From: Zygnema cylindricum
Taxonomy: Eukaryota; Streptophyta; Zygnematophyceae; Zygnematales; Zygnemataceae
Assembly: GCA_037447655.1 (NCBI GenBank)
Contig: JBBHKE010003490.1
Span: forward strand, 95,902-159,901
Direction: 5' to 3'
Length of the DNA: 64,000 nt
Shown here: positions 11,698-23,189 of the stretch, piece after piece
How the letters are laid out: each line of letters begins with the position of its first letter
Numbering within the stretch: position 1 is the first letter of the stretch
Program-made: the position numbers and the translations under genes
The notes under the pieces: model-generated
The model's database searches: none
Told to the model about the DNA's origin: nothing
Seen by the model: the letters and a program-made list of their open reading frames with translations, nothing else

Positions 11698-12340
11698 CTA
11701 TGTTCTCGAACTCATCGGTAACTTCATCAGTAAACAGTTAACCTTTTCTTTTTCACTAAAATCTTTTCCCGCACTCTCTAGCTCCATGAAGAGTGTAGCA
11801 AGCTCATTGCAAAAATCCAACATCTTTCCCCCTTTGTATACATACTCCTTAACTTTCTGATCAGCCAATTGTTGTTGCTGAATCGTACCACTTCGGTACA
11901 TCTCTATGAGAGCCATCCAAAGATCGGATGCCCTTTCTACCTGCAAATGAGGACATGCAAGTCCTTGAGTGAGATGGCGTAGGATGAAGTGCTTTGCCGC
12001 CATATTGTTGAAGTCCCAGGTTTCAGTATCATTCTCCTCGTTCCTCGGAATAGGTGACATGAATGCCGAACTAGTTGTTATTGGTGTGGTCGCCTCCTTC
12101 TCCTTTCCTTTGTCCACCACCTCTCTTTCTTTTGTTTCCTCCGTTGAAGGTGAATCCTCTTTTTTGGTGAATCTGCTTCCTCCAAACCATGGAGGAATTC
12201 TAAGACTTGATGGTCGCCCGAACCGTCCACTCATTATCCCCCAAAACCTTTTTTCGCATAGAGCTCCTATCATCATAGTTTCCCAGTATATGATGCTAGT
12301 TCCATTAAAGATTGATACCCTAGAGGGTGGGACCATAATC
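11698..12340 (-). pseudogene. Inner copia: gag (UBN2-type capsid)
   Basis: An open frame of about 215 codons contains FNGTSIIYWETMMIGALCEK, the W-x-F-N-N-M-A block, a helix-rich stretch with LWMALIEMYRSGTIQQQQLADQKVKEY and MLDFCNELATLFMELESAGKDF. It matches the gag of the other two family 2 copies. The last residues are shifted by one lost base relative to the outer copy, which reads LPDEFENIVNRV there. It starts just inside the primer-binding site. Confidence 0.8.
12328..12340 (-). promoter_or_regulatory. Primer-binding site, inner copia
   Basis: On minus, GATTATGGTCCCA directly follows the 5' LTR. It is a slightly mutated form of GGTTATGGGCCCA (outer element, 18441-18453), which is complementary to the anticodon arm of initiator tRNA-Met. 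Confidence 0.7.
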
Positions 12341-13393
12341 TGAAACTCTGAGACCTCCATAAGTCCTCAGAGTGGACAGCTTCCAAAAAGCCTCTAGGAT
12401 AACCCTGACCCCTTTGTGTTTCAGCAAAAATAACTGCCACCCTGGCAGGCAAAAACTCTAACCAACTTCACCCTTGTGAAGACAAGACTCCCTTGAGTCG
12501 ATAGCAAAAAGAATCTCTGAATTTGCTCCCCTGAGCAGTAAGTTATGGAGGGTCAAAGTTGACCTTTTGTACAGAAGCTCTCTGGGAGAGAGGGTCCTAT
12601 CTCCTAATTTTTCTAAGTCCTATTTCTCTCACTGACTCTATCTACTGATGTACGGAGCCAATCAGAATGCAGCTCCGTACATAAAAGTACAGCTGCCGGT
12701 GTACTTTCTGTACGAATATCGTACGACATGGCCTAAATGTCGACACGTGGTATGTCCGGATTCGTTCCCGTAATCCTTGGAGATGCCGCGATTCAATGTT
12801 ATTCCGCCATGTGTCGTCCGATGTGGCGATGTCCATAAACCGCCGAAATCCTCTTCTGTGATCTCGGCGTTAATTCCCGCCGTCCGATTAAATTCATATT
12901 TAATCGTAGCCATAATAAATGCATGTGCGATATTCTTTTCTAAAAGAAACAAATGCGCGGTATTGGTTTCTTATCCGTACCGCTATCCGTACTTTTACAA
13001 TTATGGATCTATGTCTCCCGTAATCAGTTATAGTTAAATGAATTTTCCTACTTAATTACATTTAAATAAATATCATACCCTGTATTGCGTAACATCCGAT
13101 GAAGACTTAACGGCTAGGGCTACCGTCTACCGTCTGCCTGCCGGCCGGTAGGTACAAGGATCAAATCTTGTAGCCGACACTATCTTTTTAGCAATAAAGC
13201 CTCTAACTAATATATAATCTCGTAAACTTCTGGTTAGCCTAGGTAGCCATGGCTCTAGCTCCCTCTCCAATTTCTCAGTGATTGCGACAAGTTTGAGAGT
13301 TCAAGAGAGAAGTTAGAGGTAGACTGCCTCGGCTTCTTTCTATTTTTCTATTTAGACCTAGAAAATACTTTAAATGGATCATTAATTTCTACA
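12341..13393 (-). repeat. LTR, inner element 5' LTR
   Basis: 1053 bases, TGAAACTCTG...ATTTCTACA on plus, so minus-oriented. It shares 'gccgacactatctttttagcaataaagcc' features with the LTR at 16304-17356 and not with the outer LTRs, which pairs these two as one element's LTRs. Confidence 0.88.
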
Positions 13394-16303
13394 GAAATGT
13401 GCTAACGGTGGATTGAAAGGTGAAGCTGACTGGATTATAGATTCAGGTGCCTTCATGCACATCTGTAAAGATAGGCACCTGTTCACTAAGATAAGAAAGA
13501 TTCCCACGGTAGAGATAGAGTACAGGGATAGGAGGATAGTCACTACTACTCTTGTAGGATCGGTAGATCTGAAAGTGTTAGTAGAAGTAAAGACATCTAT
13601 ATTAACATTCTCCGATATATTGTTTATTCCGGAGCTGAACAAAAACCTTATCTCTACATCTGTATTAGATGATAAGGGTTTTTTCACTAGCACTAGGGAA
13701 GGAGGCTTTACTGCTAGTTTTGAGGAGGATGTCTATTTCATTGCTGACAAAGGTAGCCATGGGATGTTTAGGCTGGTTTTAAGTAATGAAACGAAGAAAC
13801 TTTATTATGCTGGTGTTCATGATATTATGATGTGGCATTAGAGGCTTGGGCATGTGAATCTAGATAAGTTAAAAAAGATGAAAATGATGGGAGTGGTGGA
13901 AGGGATTCAGTTCAGTGAGTGTGATAATATAAATGATTGTAGTGGATGTGCTCAAGGTAAAGCACACAGATTACCCTTTCCTAAAACAACCACTTATAAG
14001 GGAGAAAAAATTATAGATCTAGTACACACAGATATTTGGGGACTGGCTAAAGTGCCCTCACCGGGGGGGAAGAGATTTATGATGACTATCACTGATGATT
14101 GGTCTCGGTATTCCCGGGTGTTTTTTTTGAAAAACAAGTCAAAAGCTCAAGATTGTTTTAGACAATATAAAGCATAGAGCGAAAAACTCCATGAAACTCG
14201 AATCAAGAGAATAAGGAGTGACAATGGTGGAGAGTATTCTTCTCACCAGTTTGAGGATTTTGTGAGGGATGTTAAAGGATATAGAGTTTATGATCTAAAA
14301 AGGGAAGATATAATCTTAGTAAAGCATCTAGTAGTTATGGATGAAGGAAAGTCAGTGGATCCCTTCAAATATACAAAGTCAGTAAAAATCAGATTTGAGT
14401 CAGAAAATTCCGATGACTTTGAGCTTTCTAACTATCCAGGTTTTAGAGAAGATGACATTCTTGCAGGTACAAATCAGACCGAAAAGGACTCGGCTGTGGA
14501 AACTTCAGTGACAACTCTACCCGAAGCGGAAGACGTGGTGGAAATTGATTCGGAATCAACGGATAGGGGAGAAGGCGAGATTGTTCGACAGGATCCACGA
14601 CAACCATCTATTCCGGCCTCAGATTTTGAGGGGGGGAGGAGAAGTAGCAAAAGATTGCAAAAAAAACAGGTTAATAACAAGGTAACAAAACTATCTCATC
14701 AAGATGAACCTCAGACTTATGGAGAGGCGATGACTTGTCCAGAAAGAAACCGGTGGAAGACAGCCATCAATGAGGAGATGGCCTCAATTATGGCAGCCGA
14801 TACTTGGGAGCTGGTGGATTGTCCACCTAAGTGAAAACCAATCGGTTGTAAGTGGGTTTTCAAATTAAAACTGAACCCAGATAACACAATCGAGCGCCAG
14901 AAGGCCCAATTAGTGGCAAAGGGATTTACACAAAAAGAGGGAATTGACTACGAGGAAACATTTACCCCGGTCGTCAGATTTCCCTCCATCCGCATACTTC
15001 TCAGCCTCGCAGCAGCGGAAGACATAGAAGTGCACCAGATGGTTATCAAAACAGCCTTTTTGCATGAAGAATTGGAAGAGGAGATCATCATGCGACAACC
15101 CGAAGGGTTTGTGGAGGAAGGAGAGGAGAGTAAGGTATGCCGGCTGATTAAATCTCTTTATGGTTTTAAACAGGCTCCTCGACAGTGGAATAAGAAGCTT
15201 GATGAGTTTCTTACCGATCTTTGATATATCCGGATCAGCTCAGATCACTCAATCTATGTTTTCGAAGATGAGGAAGGTTTTATATTTATTGCAATTTATG
15301 TTGATGATTTGCTTGTCTTAAGTAAATCAATGGAAAAGATTAATAAACTTAAAACCGATCTTAAGGGGAGATTTGAAATGAAGGATATGGGGAAGCAAAA
15401 TATATTTTGGGAATTCAAGTAGAGAGAGACCGAAAAAGAAAAATTATAAGATTGACTCAAAAGGAAGCAATAGGGAACATGCTTGAAAAATTTCAAATGG
15501 ATAAAGCTAATAGTTGTACAGCTCCAATGGAGTTGAAGAAGGGAAGTGAGGGGAGTGAGGAAGAAGGAGTCATAGTCTTAGACAAGGAATTATCTCTTGA
15601 AAAACAGAAGTTCATTCAGACTATTCCTCACAAGCAAGTAGTGGGAAGTCTATTCTATTTTATGAATTGTACCCGGCCGGATTTAGCTGCAGCTGTAGGA
15701 GTGCTGAGTAGAAGTCTAAATGCTCCCACTAAGAGGGATTAGGGGGCATCTAAGAGAGTCCTTAGATATTTGATAAGAACTAGGGATCTATGGTTGCATT
15801 TGGGTGGGGAGAATACTGACATCACTACTTGGAGAGATGCCAGTTATGGTGATGCTCCGATGAGGAGATGCACTTCAGGATATGTATTATATGTGGGTGA
15901 TGGGGCTTGCTGTTGGAGTAGCAAACAACAAAAAGTTCTTGCTCAGTCCACCATAGAGGCTGAGTATATGGCCTCTTGCTCTGGTGTAAAAGAATTGATG
16001 TGGGTCAAGTCTTTGCTTGGTGAGCTAGGTACCTTAAGAGTGGTGTGCAGAAAATATTTTGTGATAATCAGGCAGCAATCGCTACTTCTGCGAATCCTAA
16101 ACATCATTTTAAAGCCAAACACATGGACATTAGACTCACCTTTGTTAGAGAGAAAGTAGAAAACAAAATAATCAGTTAAGAGTACCGACCAGATAGTGAG
16201 ATGGTAGCAAATATGATGACCAAACCTGTGCCTTCCCCTTAGCTAATTTTTTGCAGGGAGAAGTGTGGTGTGAAATTAAAGATTGACTAGAAAATAAGAG
16301 GAG
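13394..16303 (+). pseudogene. Outer copia, inverted 3' interior: protease to RNase H
   Basis: Plus-strand remains of pol. In order: protease DSGAFMHIC (D-S-G kept); pre-integrase 13800-13990 with a TAG in W-H-K-R-L-G-H; integrase start HTDIWG and MMTITDDWSRYSR to 14177, ended by Trp-to-stop; and a linker 14262-14834. Reverse transcriptase follows at about 14840-15230 with ETFTPVVRFPSIRILL and SLYGFKQAPRQW, then YVDDLL at 15300. RNase H runs from 15407 to about 16290 with STIEAEYMA. About 349 bases of integrase are deleted near 14266. Stops at Trp, Lys and Leu positions mark random decay. Confidence 0.87.
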
Positions 16304-17356
16304 TGTAGAAATTAATGATCCGTTTAAAGAATTTTCTAGGTCTAAATAGAAATATAGGAAAAAGCCGAGGCACTCTACCTCTAACTTCTCTCTCCAACTC
16401 TCAAACTTGTCGCAATCACTGAGAAATTGGAGAGGGAGCTATAGCCATGGCTACCTATTCTAACTAGAAGTTTACGGGATTGTATATAAGTTAGGTGTTT
16501 TATTGCTAAAAAGATAGTGCCGGCTACAAGATTTGATCTTTGTACCTACCGGCCGGCAGGCAGACGGTAGACGGTAGCCTTAGCCGTTAAGTCTTTATCG
16601 GATGTTACGCAATATAGGGTATGATATTTATTTAATGTTATTAAGTAGGAAAATTCATTTAACTATAACTGATTACGGGAGACATAGATCCATAATTGTA
16701 AAAGTACGGATAGCGGTACGGATAAGAAACCAATACCGCGCATTTGTTTCTTTATAGAAAAGAATATCGCACATGCATTTATTACGGCTACGATTAAATA
16801 TGAATTTAATCGGACGGCCGGAATTAACGCCGAGATCGCGGAAGAGGATTTCGGCGGTTTATGGACATCGCCACATCGGACGACACGTGGCGGAATAACA
16901 TTGGATCGCGGCATCTCCAAGGATTACGGGAACGAATCCGGACATACCACGTGTCGACATTTAGGCCATGTCGTACGATGTTCGTACAAAAAGTACACCG
17001 GCAGCTGTACTTTTGTGTACGGAGCTGCATTCTGATTGGCTCCGTACATCAGTAGATAGAGTCTGTGAGAGAGATAGGATTTAGAAAAATTAGGAGATAT
17101 GACCCTCTCTCCCAAAGAGCTTCGGTACAAAAGGTCAACTTTGACCCTCCATAACTTACTACTCAGGTAAGCAAATTCAGAGATTCTTTTTGCTATCGAC
17201 TTAAGGGAGTCTTGTCTTCACAGGGGTGAATTTGGTCAGAGTTTTTGTTTGCCAGGGTGGCATTTTTTTTTGCTGAAACACAAAGGGGTCAGGGTTATCC
17301 TAGAGGCTTTTTGGAAGCTGTCCACTCTGAGGACTTATGGAGGTCTCAGAGTTTCA
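16304..17356 (+). repeat. LTR in plus orientation, mosaic at inversion breakpoint
   Basis: It runs TGTAGAAATTAATG...GAGTTTCA, 1053 bases, preceded by the purine tract AAAATAAGAGGAG. Its first ~100 bases resemble the LTR at 6920-7990 (aaaaagccgaggcactc). The later part (ttgctaaaaagatagtgccggc) resembles the inner LTR at 12341-13393. A mosaic is what recombination or conversion between two LTRs would leave. ATTTC at 17357-17361 is the second half of the inner target duplication. Confidence 0.82.
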
Positions 17357-17361
17357 ATTTC

Positions 17362-18453
17362 TCCCTTCGTGGACTTTCGACCTCGTTTTTCGCCTCCAAA
17401 TCCTCATCCAAAAGGAGCTCATTGTCCTCGTCCTCGAATTCCGCCTCATGTACCTATGTCACAAGGGCCTTTTTCTTTCCTCTCGGGGTACCACCGATCT
17501 GCCCCTCCTTTAATCGAAGCTTGGTTAGCTTTGTGTAGTTTGCCATATAGTGCCCCCGTTTCTTACAAAAATGACATAAACCTTTGGGAGCCCTTGGTCC
17601 GAACTCGTGAGCCTGATTTTTCTGCTCCCTTCCCCCATAGTTTCCGACCGGTTTCCGAGAATGCTTGTTCCTCGAATCGGTCGAAGTTGCCAAGGCTTGG
17701 CCACTCTTTCCTCCTCTTGGGATCTCAATCGTATTCTCTCGAACGAGAATCATCCCTACCACTGAATTCCATATCCACCTTGAGTTCGGCAAGTCTTCCA
17801 CACGGTTGACTATGTTCTCGAACTCATCGGGTAACTTCATCAGTAAACAGTTAACCTTTCCTTTTTCACTAAAATCTTTTCCCGCACTCTCTAGCTCCAT
17901 GAAGAGTGTAGCAAGCTCATTGCAAAAATCCAACATTTTACCCACTTTGTTTACATGTTCCTTAACCTTCTGATCAGCCAACTGTTGTTGCTGAATCGTA
18001 CCACTTCGGTACATCTCTATGAGAGCCATCCACAGATCTGATGCCCTTTCTACCTGCAAATGAGAACATGCAAGTCCTTGAGTAAGATGGCGTAGGATGA
18101 AGTGCTTTGCCGCCATATTGTTGAAGTCCCAGGTTTGAGTATCATTCACCGTGTTCCTCGGAATAGGTGACATGAATGCCGAACCAGTTGCTATTGGTGT
18201 AGTCATCTCCTTCTCCGCTCCTTTGTCCACCACCTCTCCTTCTTTTGTTTCCTCCGTTGAAGGTGGATCCTCTTTCCTGGTGAATCTGCTTCCGTCACAC
18301 CCTGGAGGAATTTCAAGGCATGATGAACGCCCCAATCATTCACTCACTTTCCCCCAAAACCTTTTTTCGCATAGAGCTCCTATCATCATACTTTCCCAGT
18401 ATATGAAGCCATTTCCATTAAAGATTGGTACCCTAGAGGGTGGGCCCATAACC
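17362..18453 (-). pseudogene. Outer copia: gag with zinc knuckle, 5' interior
   Basis: Minus-strand gag of the outer element. 17454-18335 is open for about 293 codons with DFNNMAAKHFILRHLTQGLA, LPDEFENIVNRVEDLPNSRW and the knuckle CHFCKKRGHYMANY (last Cys is Tyr). The N-terminal piece with FNGNGFIYWESMMIGALCEK lies at about 18336-18440 in another frame. It stops abruptly at CCACGAAGG next to the inner element. The continuation of the protein is now 4 kb away on the opposite strand (13394 onward). Confidence 0.85.
18441..18453 (-). promoter_or_regulatory. Primer-binding site, outer copia
   Basis: On minus, GGTTATGGGCCCA lies immediately after the 5' LTR. As I remember it, this equals the Drosophila copia site, which pairs with a half-molecule of initiator tRNA-Met cleaved in the anticodon loop (anticodon arm CTGGGCCCATAACC). 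It is the best preserved of the three sites in the window. Confidence 0.8.
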
Positions 18454-19523
18454 TGAAAACTCTGAGACCTCCATAAGTGCTCAGAGTGGACAGCTTCCAA
18501 GAAGCCTGTAGGATAACCCTGACCCCTTTGTATTTCATCAAGAACAAATTCCACCGTGTTAGACAAAAACTCTGACCAACTTCTTCCCTGTGAAGGCAAG
18601 ACTCCCCTGAGTCGATAGCAAAAATAATCTCTAAATTTGCTCCCCTGCGCAGTAAGTTATGGAGGGTCAAAGTTGACCTTTTGTACCGACGCTCTCTAGG
18701 AGAGAGGGTCCTATCTCCTAATTTTCTAAGTCCTATCTCTCTCACAGACTCTATCTACTGATGTACGGAGCCAATTTTATTCCACTTCCGTACACAAAAG
18801 TACAGCTCCCGATGTACTTTTTGTACGGACATTGTACGACATGGCCTAAATGTCGACACGTGGTATATCCGGATTTGTCCCTTAATCCTCGGAGATGCCG
18901 CGATCCAATGTTATTCCGCCACGTGTCATCCGATGTGGCGATGACCACAAACCGCCGAAATCCTCTTCCGCGATCTCGGCGTTCATTCCGGCCGTCTAAT
19001 TAAATTCACATTTAATCGTAGCCGTAATAAATACTTGGGCGGTATTCGTTTCGCTAAAGAAACAAATGCGCGGTATTCGTTTCTTTATCTGTACCACAAT
19101 CCGTATTTTTACATTACTGAATGTATGTATCCCGTAAATAGTTTCAGTTAATTGAATTATCCTACTTGGTAATGTATAACTAAATATCAAACCAAAAAGA
19201 GCGTAACACTAGGTCATGAGCTAACGGATATGGCTACCGTCTTCCGGCTGCATAACGTCCGGCAGGTACGAGGATCAAATCCTGGGGGCAGCACATATCC
19301 TTTTAGTAAATAAACCTCTAACAGTAAATAAACTAATATACATATTTCCCGTAAACCTCTAGATTGCCTAGGTAGCCATGGCTCTAGCTTCCTCTCCAAT
19401 TTCTCAGTGATTGCGACAAGTTTGAAAAGTTGGAGAGAGAAGTTAGAGGTAGACTGCCTCGGCTTTTTCATGTATTTCTATTTAGACCTAGAAAATTCTT
19501 TAAACGGACCATTAATTTCTACA
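18454..19523 (-). repeat. LTR, outer element 5' LTR
   Basis: 1070 bases, TGAAAACTCTGAG...ATTTCTACA on plus, ending against the GTTTT duplication. It pairs with 6920-7990 by length and by shared interior such as 'gggggcagcacatatccttttagtaaataaacc'. On plus, 19215-19296 holds a tRNA B-box-like motif GGATCAAATCC, antisense to the LTR. Confidence 0.88.
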
Positions 19524-19763
19524 GTTTTTTTATTTCGCCACTTAAATTTTTTTTTATCCGTACATGTTTGTTGAATTTTGCATCTGACGGTTGCGATTGA
19601 AAGCCAAGGTTCTTACCTTCCGATTGGTGGTTTCCATGTGAATATTGGACAAGTGTGTACAAAGAAAATATGTTTTAAGTGGCTAAAATGGTATTAACGG
19701 TAATAGCGATACACGGTGCATTTTTCACCTTTAATTTGTGCTTATGTACGGTCGCTAAAGTTA

Positions 19764-20541
19764 GGGTATGTCCCCATGTGCATAAGTAAGGGTTTTTTTT
19801 TGTTGTTTTCTTGTAAAACTTAGCGTCATACTGCCTAAGTTCCAACCCTACAAAGAATCACTAATTTTTAGAGTACAATTTGCGTCATCCTCGAACTTTG
19901 GATGTACGAAAATTTGTCGTCTTGTGTTTTTCGACCCACTTCCACGATAATAAACGTCATCTTCAACCTTATGTTTAAAACACATGCGCAATGTGTTTTA
20001 AAACTAGGTTTTTTCGATAAACAAACAGGAACATATATTCCCACGTGCCGTAGTTTTCGAAAATTTTCATACGATTTCAAAGGACAAAGAAAAGTACAGA
20101 ATCCGCTATGTTCAATCCGTTTGTGTTCAATACGACAAAGAGAAGTACACAATTTGTTTGATATTGTCCGTTTTCTTTCAGTACGGATTTTTTTTTTTGC
20201 AGGGGTCTCAAAATTCTGATGCCATTTCACGTCCAACGGACACGCGACGCGAAGGCAAAGCGCATCTTCTTCAACCGTGAAACGGCACAGGCTGGAAGGC
20301 GGTACGTCTATAATGTCACGCTAAGACATGCGACGTCACAAGCAGTTCCAAAAAATATCGTGCGACAACACAGATCGTAGACGTTGACAACCGTCACAGG
20401 TATTGTTGACGTATACAATTGTCACAAACGTAAGTTACGATTACGTTCTTACACATAGAGACACTTGAAAACCGTGTCCGGCGGATCTGCGCTAAAATAC
20501 AAAGTAAGTTTGCTAAGTTACGACAACATGGGGACATACCC
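19764..20541. mobile_element. Harbinger-type MITE, copy 1
   Basis: TIRs GGGTATGTCCCCATGT and ACATGGGGACATACCC are flanked by TTA (19761-19763, 20542-20544), the 3-bp duplication typical of PIF/Harbinger. Length 778. The interior matches the copies at 21450-23772, 21920-22698 and 46637-47436, including the subterminal stretch around 'gtccggcggatctgcgct'. No transposase is encoded. Confidence 0.88.
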
Positions 20542-20555
20542 TTAGTCGATTACTA

Positions 20556-20772
20556 CACCGTGAATCGTTATTAGTGTTAATACTTTTTTAGTCTCTTAAA
20601 ACATCTTTTCTCGGTAAAGGTATGTTAGTTTTATTATCTAACGGTTGATATTGAAAGATGAGATTGTCAACTTACGATTGACGGTCTTAAATTGAAAATC
20701 GGACAATAGTGTACGGAGAAAAGATGTTTTAAGTGGCGAAAAAACTATTAACACCAATACCGATACACGGTG
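20556..20772. mobile_element. Tc1/mariner-like MITE, type B, intact copy
   Basis: It starts CACCGTGAATCGTTATTAG and ends CGATACACGGTG, flanked by TA on both sides, 217 bases. The long terminal inverted repeats and TA duplication fit a Tc1/mariner-derived MITE. It lies 10 bases from the preceding Harbinger MITE. Confidence 0.82.
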
Positions 20773-21098
20773 TAGATTGGCCTATTTGAATAATGAAAGA
20801 AAGTCCGTACACACGAGTTCCATTGCCCTTTCAGCATAGTTTGTATTTGTGATTTTGTTAGTTAGGCAGTTAACTGTTGCTTCAAACTGTTGGTAACTCG
20901 TCACAATTTGATTGGCATATAGCTTATTCGAACCATGAAACGAAATATCATGCACCTATCGTGGACCGCACGATCGGGATATCTAATAAATGGGACGATC
21001 CCAACCGGGGAAGTTTCGATTAAGATTGGCGAAACGGATTGGTTGAACGCGTAATGTTGACTCGGTGCCGGCTTTTACTGTTGACTGTGCAAAGTTAA

Positions 21099-21316
21099 AA
21101 CTCGTGAATCGTTATTAGTGTTAATGTTTTTTTGGTCGCTCAAAAATTCTTTTATCCGTACACACATGTCTGATTCTGGACTTGAGGGTTGCGATTGAAG
21201 GGTGAGATTCTCAGCTTCTAATTGGCGGTCACAAATTGAGAATCGGACAAAAGTGTACGGAGAAAATACGTTTTAAGTGGCCAAAATATTATCAACACTA
21301 ATAGGCATAAGAGTGT
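21099..21316. mobile_element. Tc1/mariner-like MITE, type B, diverged copy
   Basis: Matches the copy at 20556-20772 through most of its length (tcgttattagtgttaat at the left, attatcaacactaatag at the right). The outermost bases are mutated, so the TA border is unclear. Confidence 0.72.
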
Positions 21317-21598
21317 ATAGTACAGAACTGGCTCAATGATCATTAGGGCAACACTTTTCAAATGAGAGATAATACACATAGTCCAAGAGCTTACGTCATC
21401 AAGCCCAGCCAAGTGTAAATTAAGTAAATTCGTACAAATTTTGGTATAAGGGTGTGTCTCCATGTACTTCTAACTTAGAGAAATGACTTTGTTTTTTAGA
21501 GCAGATCCGGCGGACCCGGATTTCAAGTGTCCCTATGTGTAAAAACGGAATTAAAACTTAAGGGTGTGACGATTGTATACGTTGACATGCGCGTGACG

Positions 21599-23189
21599 TA
21601 GGGTTGGGTATCGAGGACCATCTTTCGATATTTGATATATATCGTATTACAGGTACCCGATAATCGATATACCGAAAATCTAATTATCGCGATATATCGT
21701 CAATATATCATTGATATATCGTATTGTCGATATATCGAGGCTTTTCAAAACAAATAATTACAACAATTTTTGCTACTGTTGCTGGAACTAATGCTGCTGT
21801 AGCTGGTGGTGAATATCTTTAAGCATTTCAGTGTCATTATACTCTTCACCTCCCATGCTACCTCCCATCCCTTGGGAATCCATGGAGAAAACTAAAAGTG
21901 TAACATTTCTATAATATTAGGGTGCGTCTCCATGTGCTTAAGTAAGGGTTTTTTCTCTCGTTTTCTTGTAAAACTTAGAGCCTTACTGCGTAAGTTTCAA
22001 CCGTACAAAAACATAGAGAAAATATAAAGTACATTTTGCGTCATCATCGAATTTAAGATGTACTACATGTTGTCATTTTGTATTCTTCGACCCACGGCCC
22101 TGCCAAAAAACGTTATCTTCAAACTTTTCTTCAAAACACATGGAAGATATGATTTAAAACAAAGAATTTTTGAAAAACAAATAGAGACATGTAGTCGCAC
22201 GTGTAAAATTTTTCCAAGAAATTTCAAAAGAATTTAAGCGACGACGAAAAGTGCACGATCCGCTATGTTTTGTCCGTTTGCGTTCACGTTTGACAAAGCA
22301 AAGTACACAATTTGTTGGGTTTTGTCCGTTTCCGCTTGGTACGAATTTTATTTTGCAAGGGTCTCAAGATCTGATGCCATTTCACGTCGAGTGGATAAGA
22401 GATGCAAAGGCAAATTGCATCTTCTTCAACCGTGAAACGGCCCAGGTTGGATGGCGGTGCGTCTACAATGTCACGAAAAGTCATGCGACGTCACAAGCAG
22501 TTACAAAAAATAACGTGCGTCATCACAGATTGTACACTCTCGGTAGTCGTCACGGGTATTGTCGACGTCTACAATTGTCACGCCCTTAATTGACAACTTC
22601 GTTTGGTACACATAGGGACACCCGAAATCTAGGTCCGCCGGATCTGCGCTACAAAACAAAGTAAATTTTCTAAGTTTGAAGTACATGGAGACGCACCCTT
22701 AGTCGTTGGAAATGGATAAGCCGTAATGGCTACCAATCTGCAGATTGGTAAATGCTTGCAAAAATGCCTGCAGATTGGTTGGTATTCCTTCCTGGAAGCA
22801 TGAAAAGAACAGTGTGCAATTTTTTTTTTTCAGATTATACTTTGACTTAATTAGTGTGACTTTTTCGTATGTGAAATCTCTACGTACTAACTAATTAATA
22901 ACATGAATTACAGAATTATTACTTTTTTGTCGGTTACATTTTGCGGCGTCTACCTTTAAGTCACGGAACGAAAATCACGTCGTACGTCGCGTATCAAACA
23001 ATTTGTCTTCATCGCTAAAATAACATATCATATAAAATATTAAATTTAAAAAATACTATATATCGCGATATATATTGCGATAATTTTTGTTGGTCTCGAT
23101 ACGATATATCGAGAAGTTTGCTCGATCGATATTCGATATATCGAATATCGAAATTATCGCAATATGAAATTACCCGATACCCAACACTA
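21599..23189. mobile_element. hAT-like non-autonomous element
   Basis: TIRs TAGGGTTGGGTATCG and, at the right end, CGATACCCAACACTA are flanked by the 8-bp direct duplication GCGTGACG (21591-21598, 23190-23197). An 8-bp duplication and a TAGGG-type end fit the hAT superfamily. The subterminal regions are dense in GATATATCG palindromes (21620-21740, 23050-23160). No transposase is visible. It contains an entire Harbinger MITE. Confidence 0.87.
21920..22698. mobile_element. Harbinger-type MITE, copy 3, innermost layer
   Basis: TIRs GGGTGCGTCTCCATGT and ACATGGAGACGCACCC are flanked by TTA (21917-21919, 22699-22701), length 779. It is the same family as the outermost element of this nest but in the opposite orientation. 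Confidence 0.88.

Larger units (their letters stand above)
7991..13393 (-). mobile_element. Inner family 2 copia element (body plus 5' LTR)
   Basis: A complete interior (7991-12340) with gag, protease, integrase, reverse transcriptase and RNase H on minus is followed by its 5' LTR at 12341-13393. GAAAT at 13394-13398 is one half of a 5-bp target duplication. The other half (ATTTC, 17357-17361) lies beyond the LTR at 16304-17356, which was originally the same element's other LTR. All protein frames are interrupted, so it is not autonomous. Confidence 0.85.
6920..19523 (-). mobile_element. Outer family 2 copia element, carrying a nested copy and an inversion
   Basis: Terminal LTRs at 6920-7990 and 18454-19523 (1071 and 1070 bases, both minus-oriented) are flanked by the 5-bp duplication GTTTT (6915-6919, 19524-19528). 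The outer element's own interior is in two pieces. 17362-18453 is minus strand and holds gag up to the CCACGAAGG segment. 13394-16303 is plus strand and runs from the next base of the element to its polypurine tract. The pieces are complementary in content but inverted relative to one another. A second element sits between them. The most economical history is insertion of the second copy in opposite orientation, then inversion between two oppositely oriented LTRs. Confidence 0.85.
6889..19718. mobile_element. Tc1/mariner-like MITE (type B) split by the copia nest
   Basis: 6889-6919 begins CACCGTGTATCACTATTAG after a TA. 19524-19718 ends CGATACACGGTG. Joined, they match the intact type B copy at 20556-20772, including the interior 'cgccactta' and 'gtgtacaaagaaaat' stretches. 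The copia composite occupies 6920-19523, and GTTTT is duplicated on either side. The MITE was therefore the target and is older than the retrotransposons. The right flanking dinucleotide is CA instead of TA, probably a later mutation. Confidence 0.8.
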
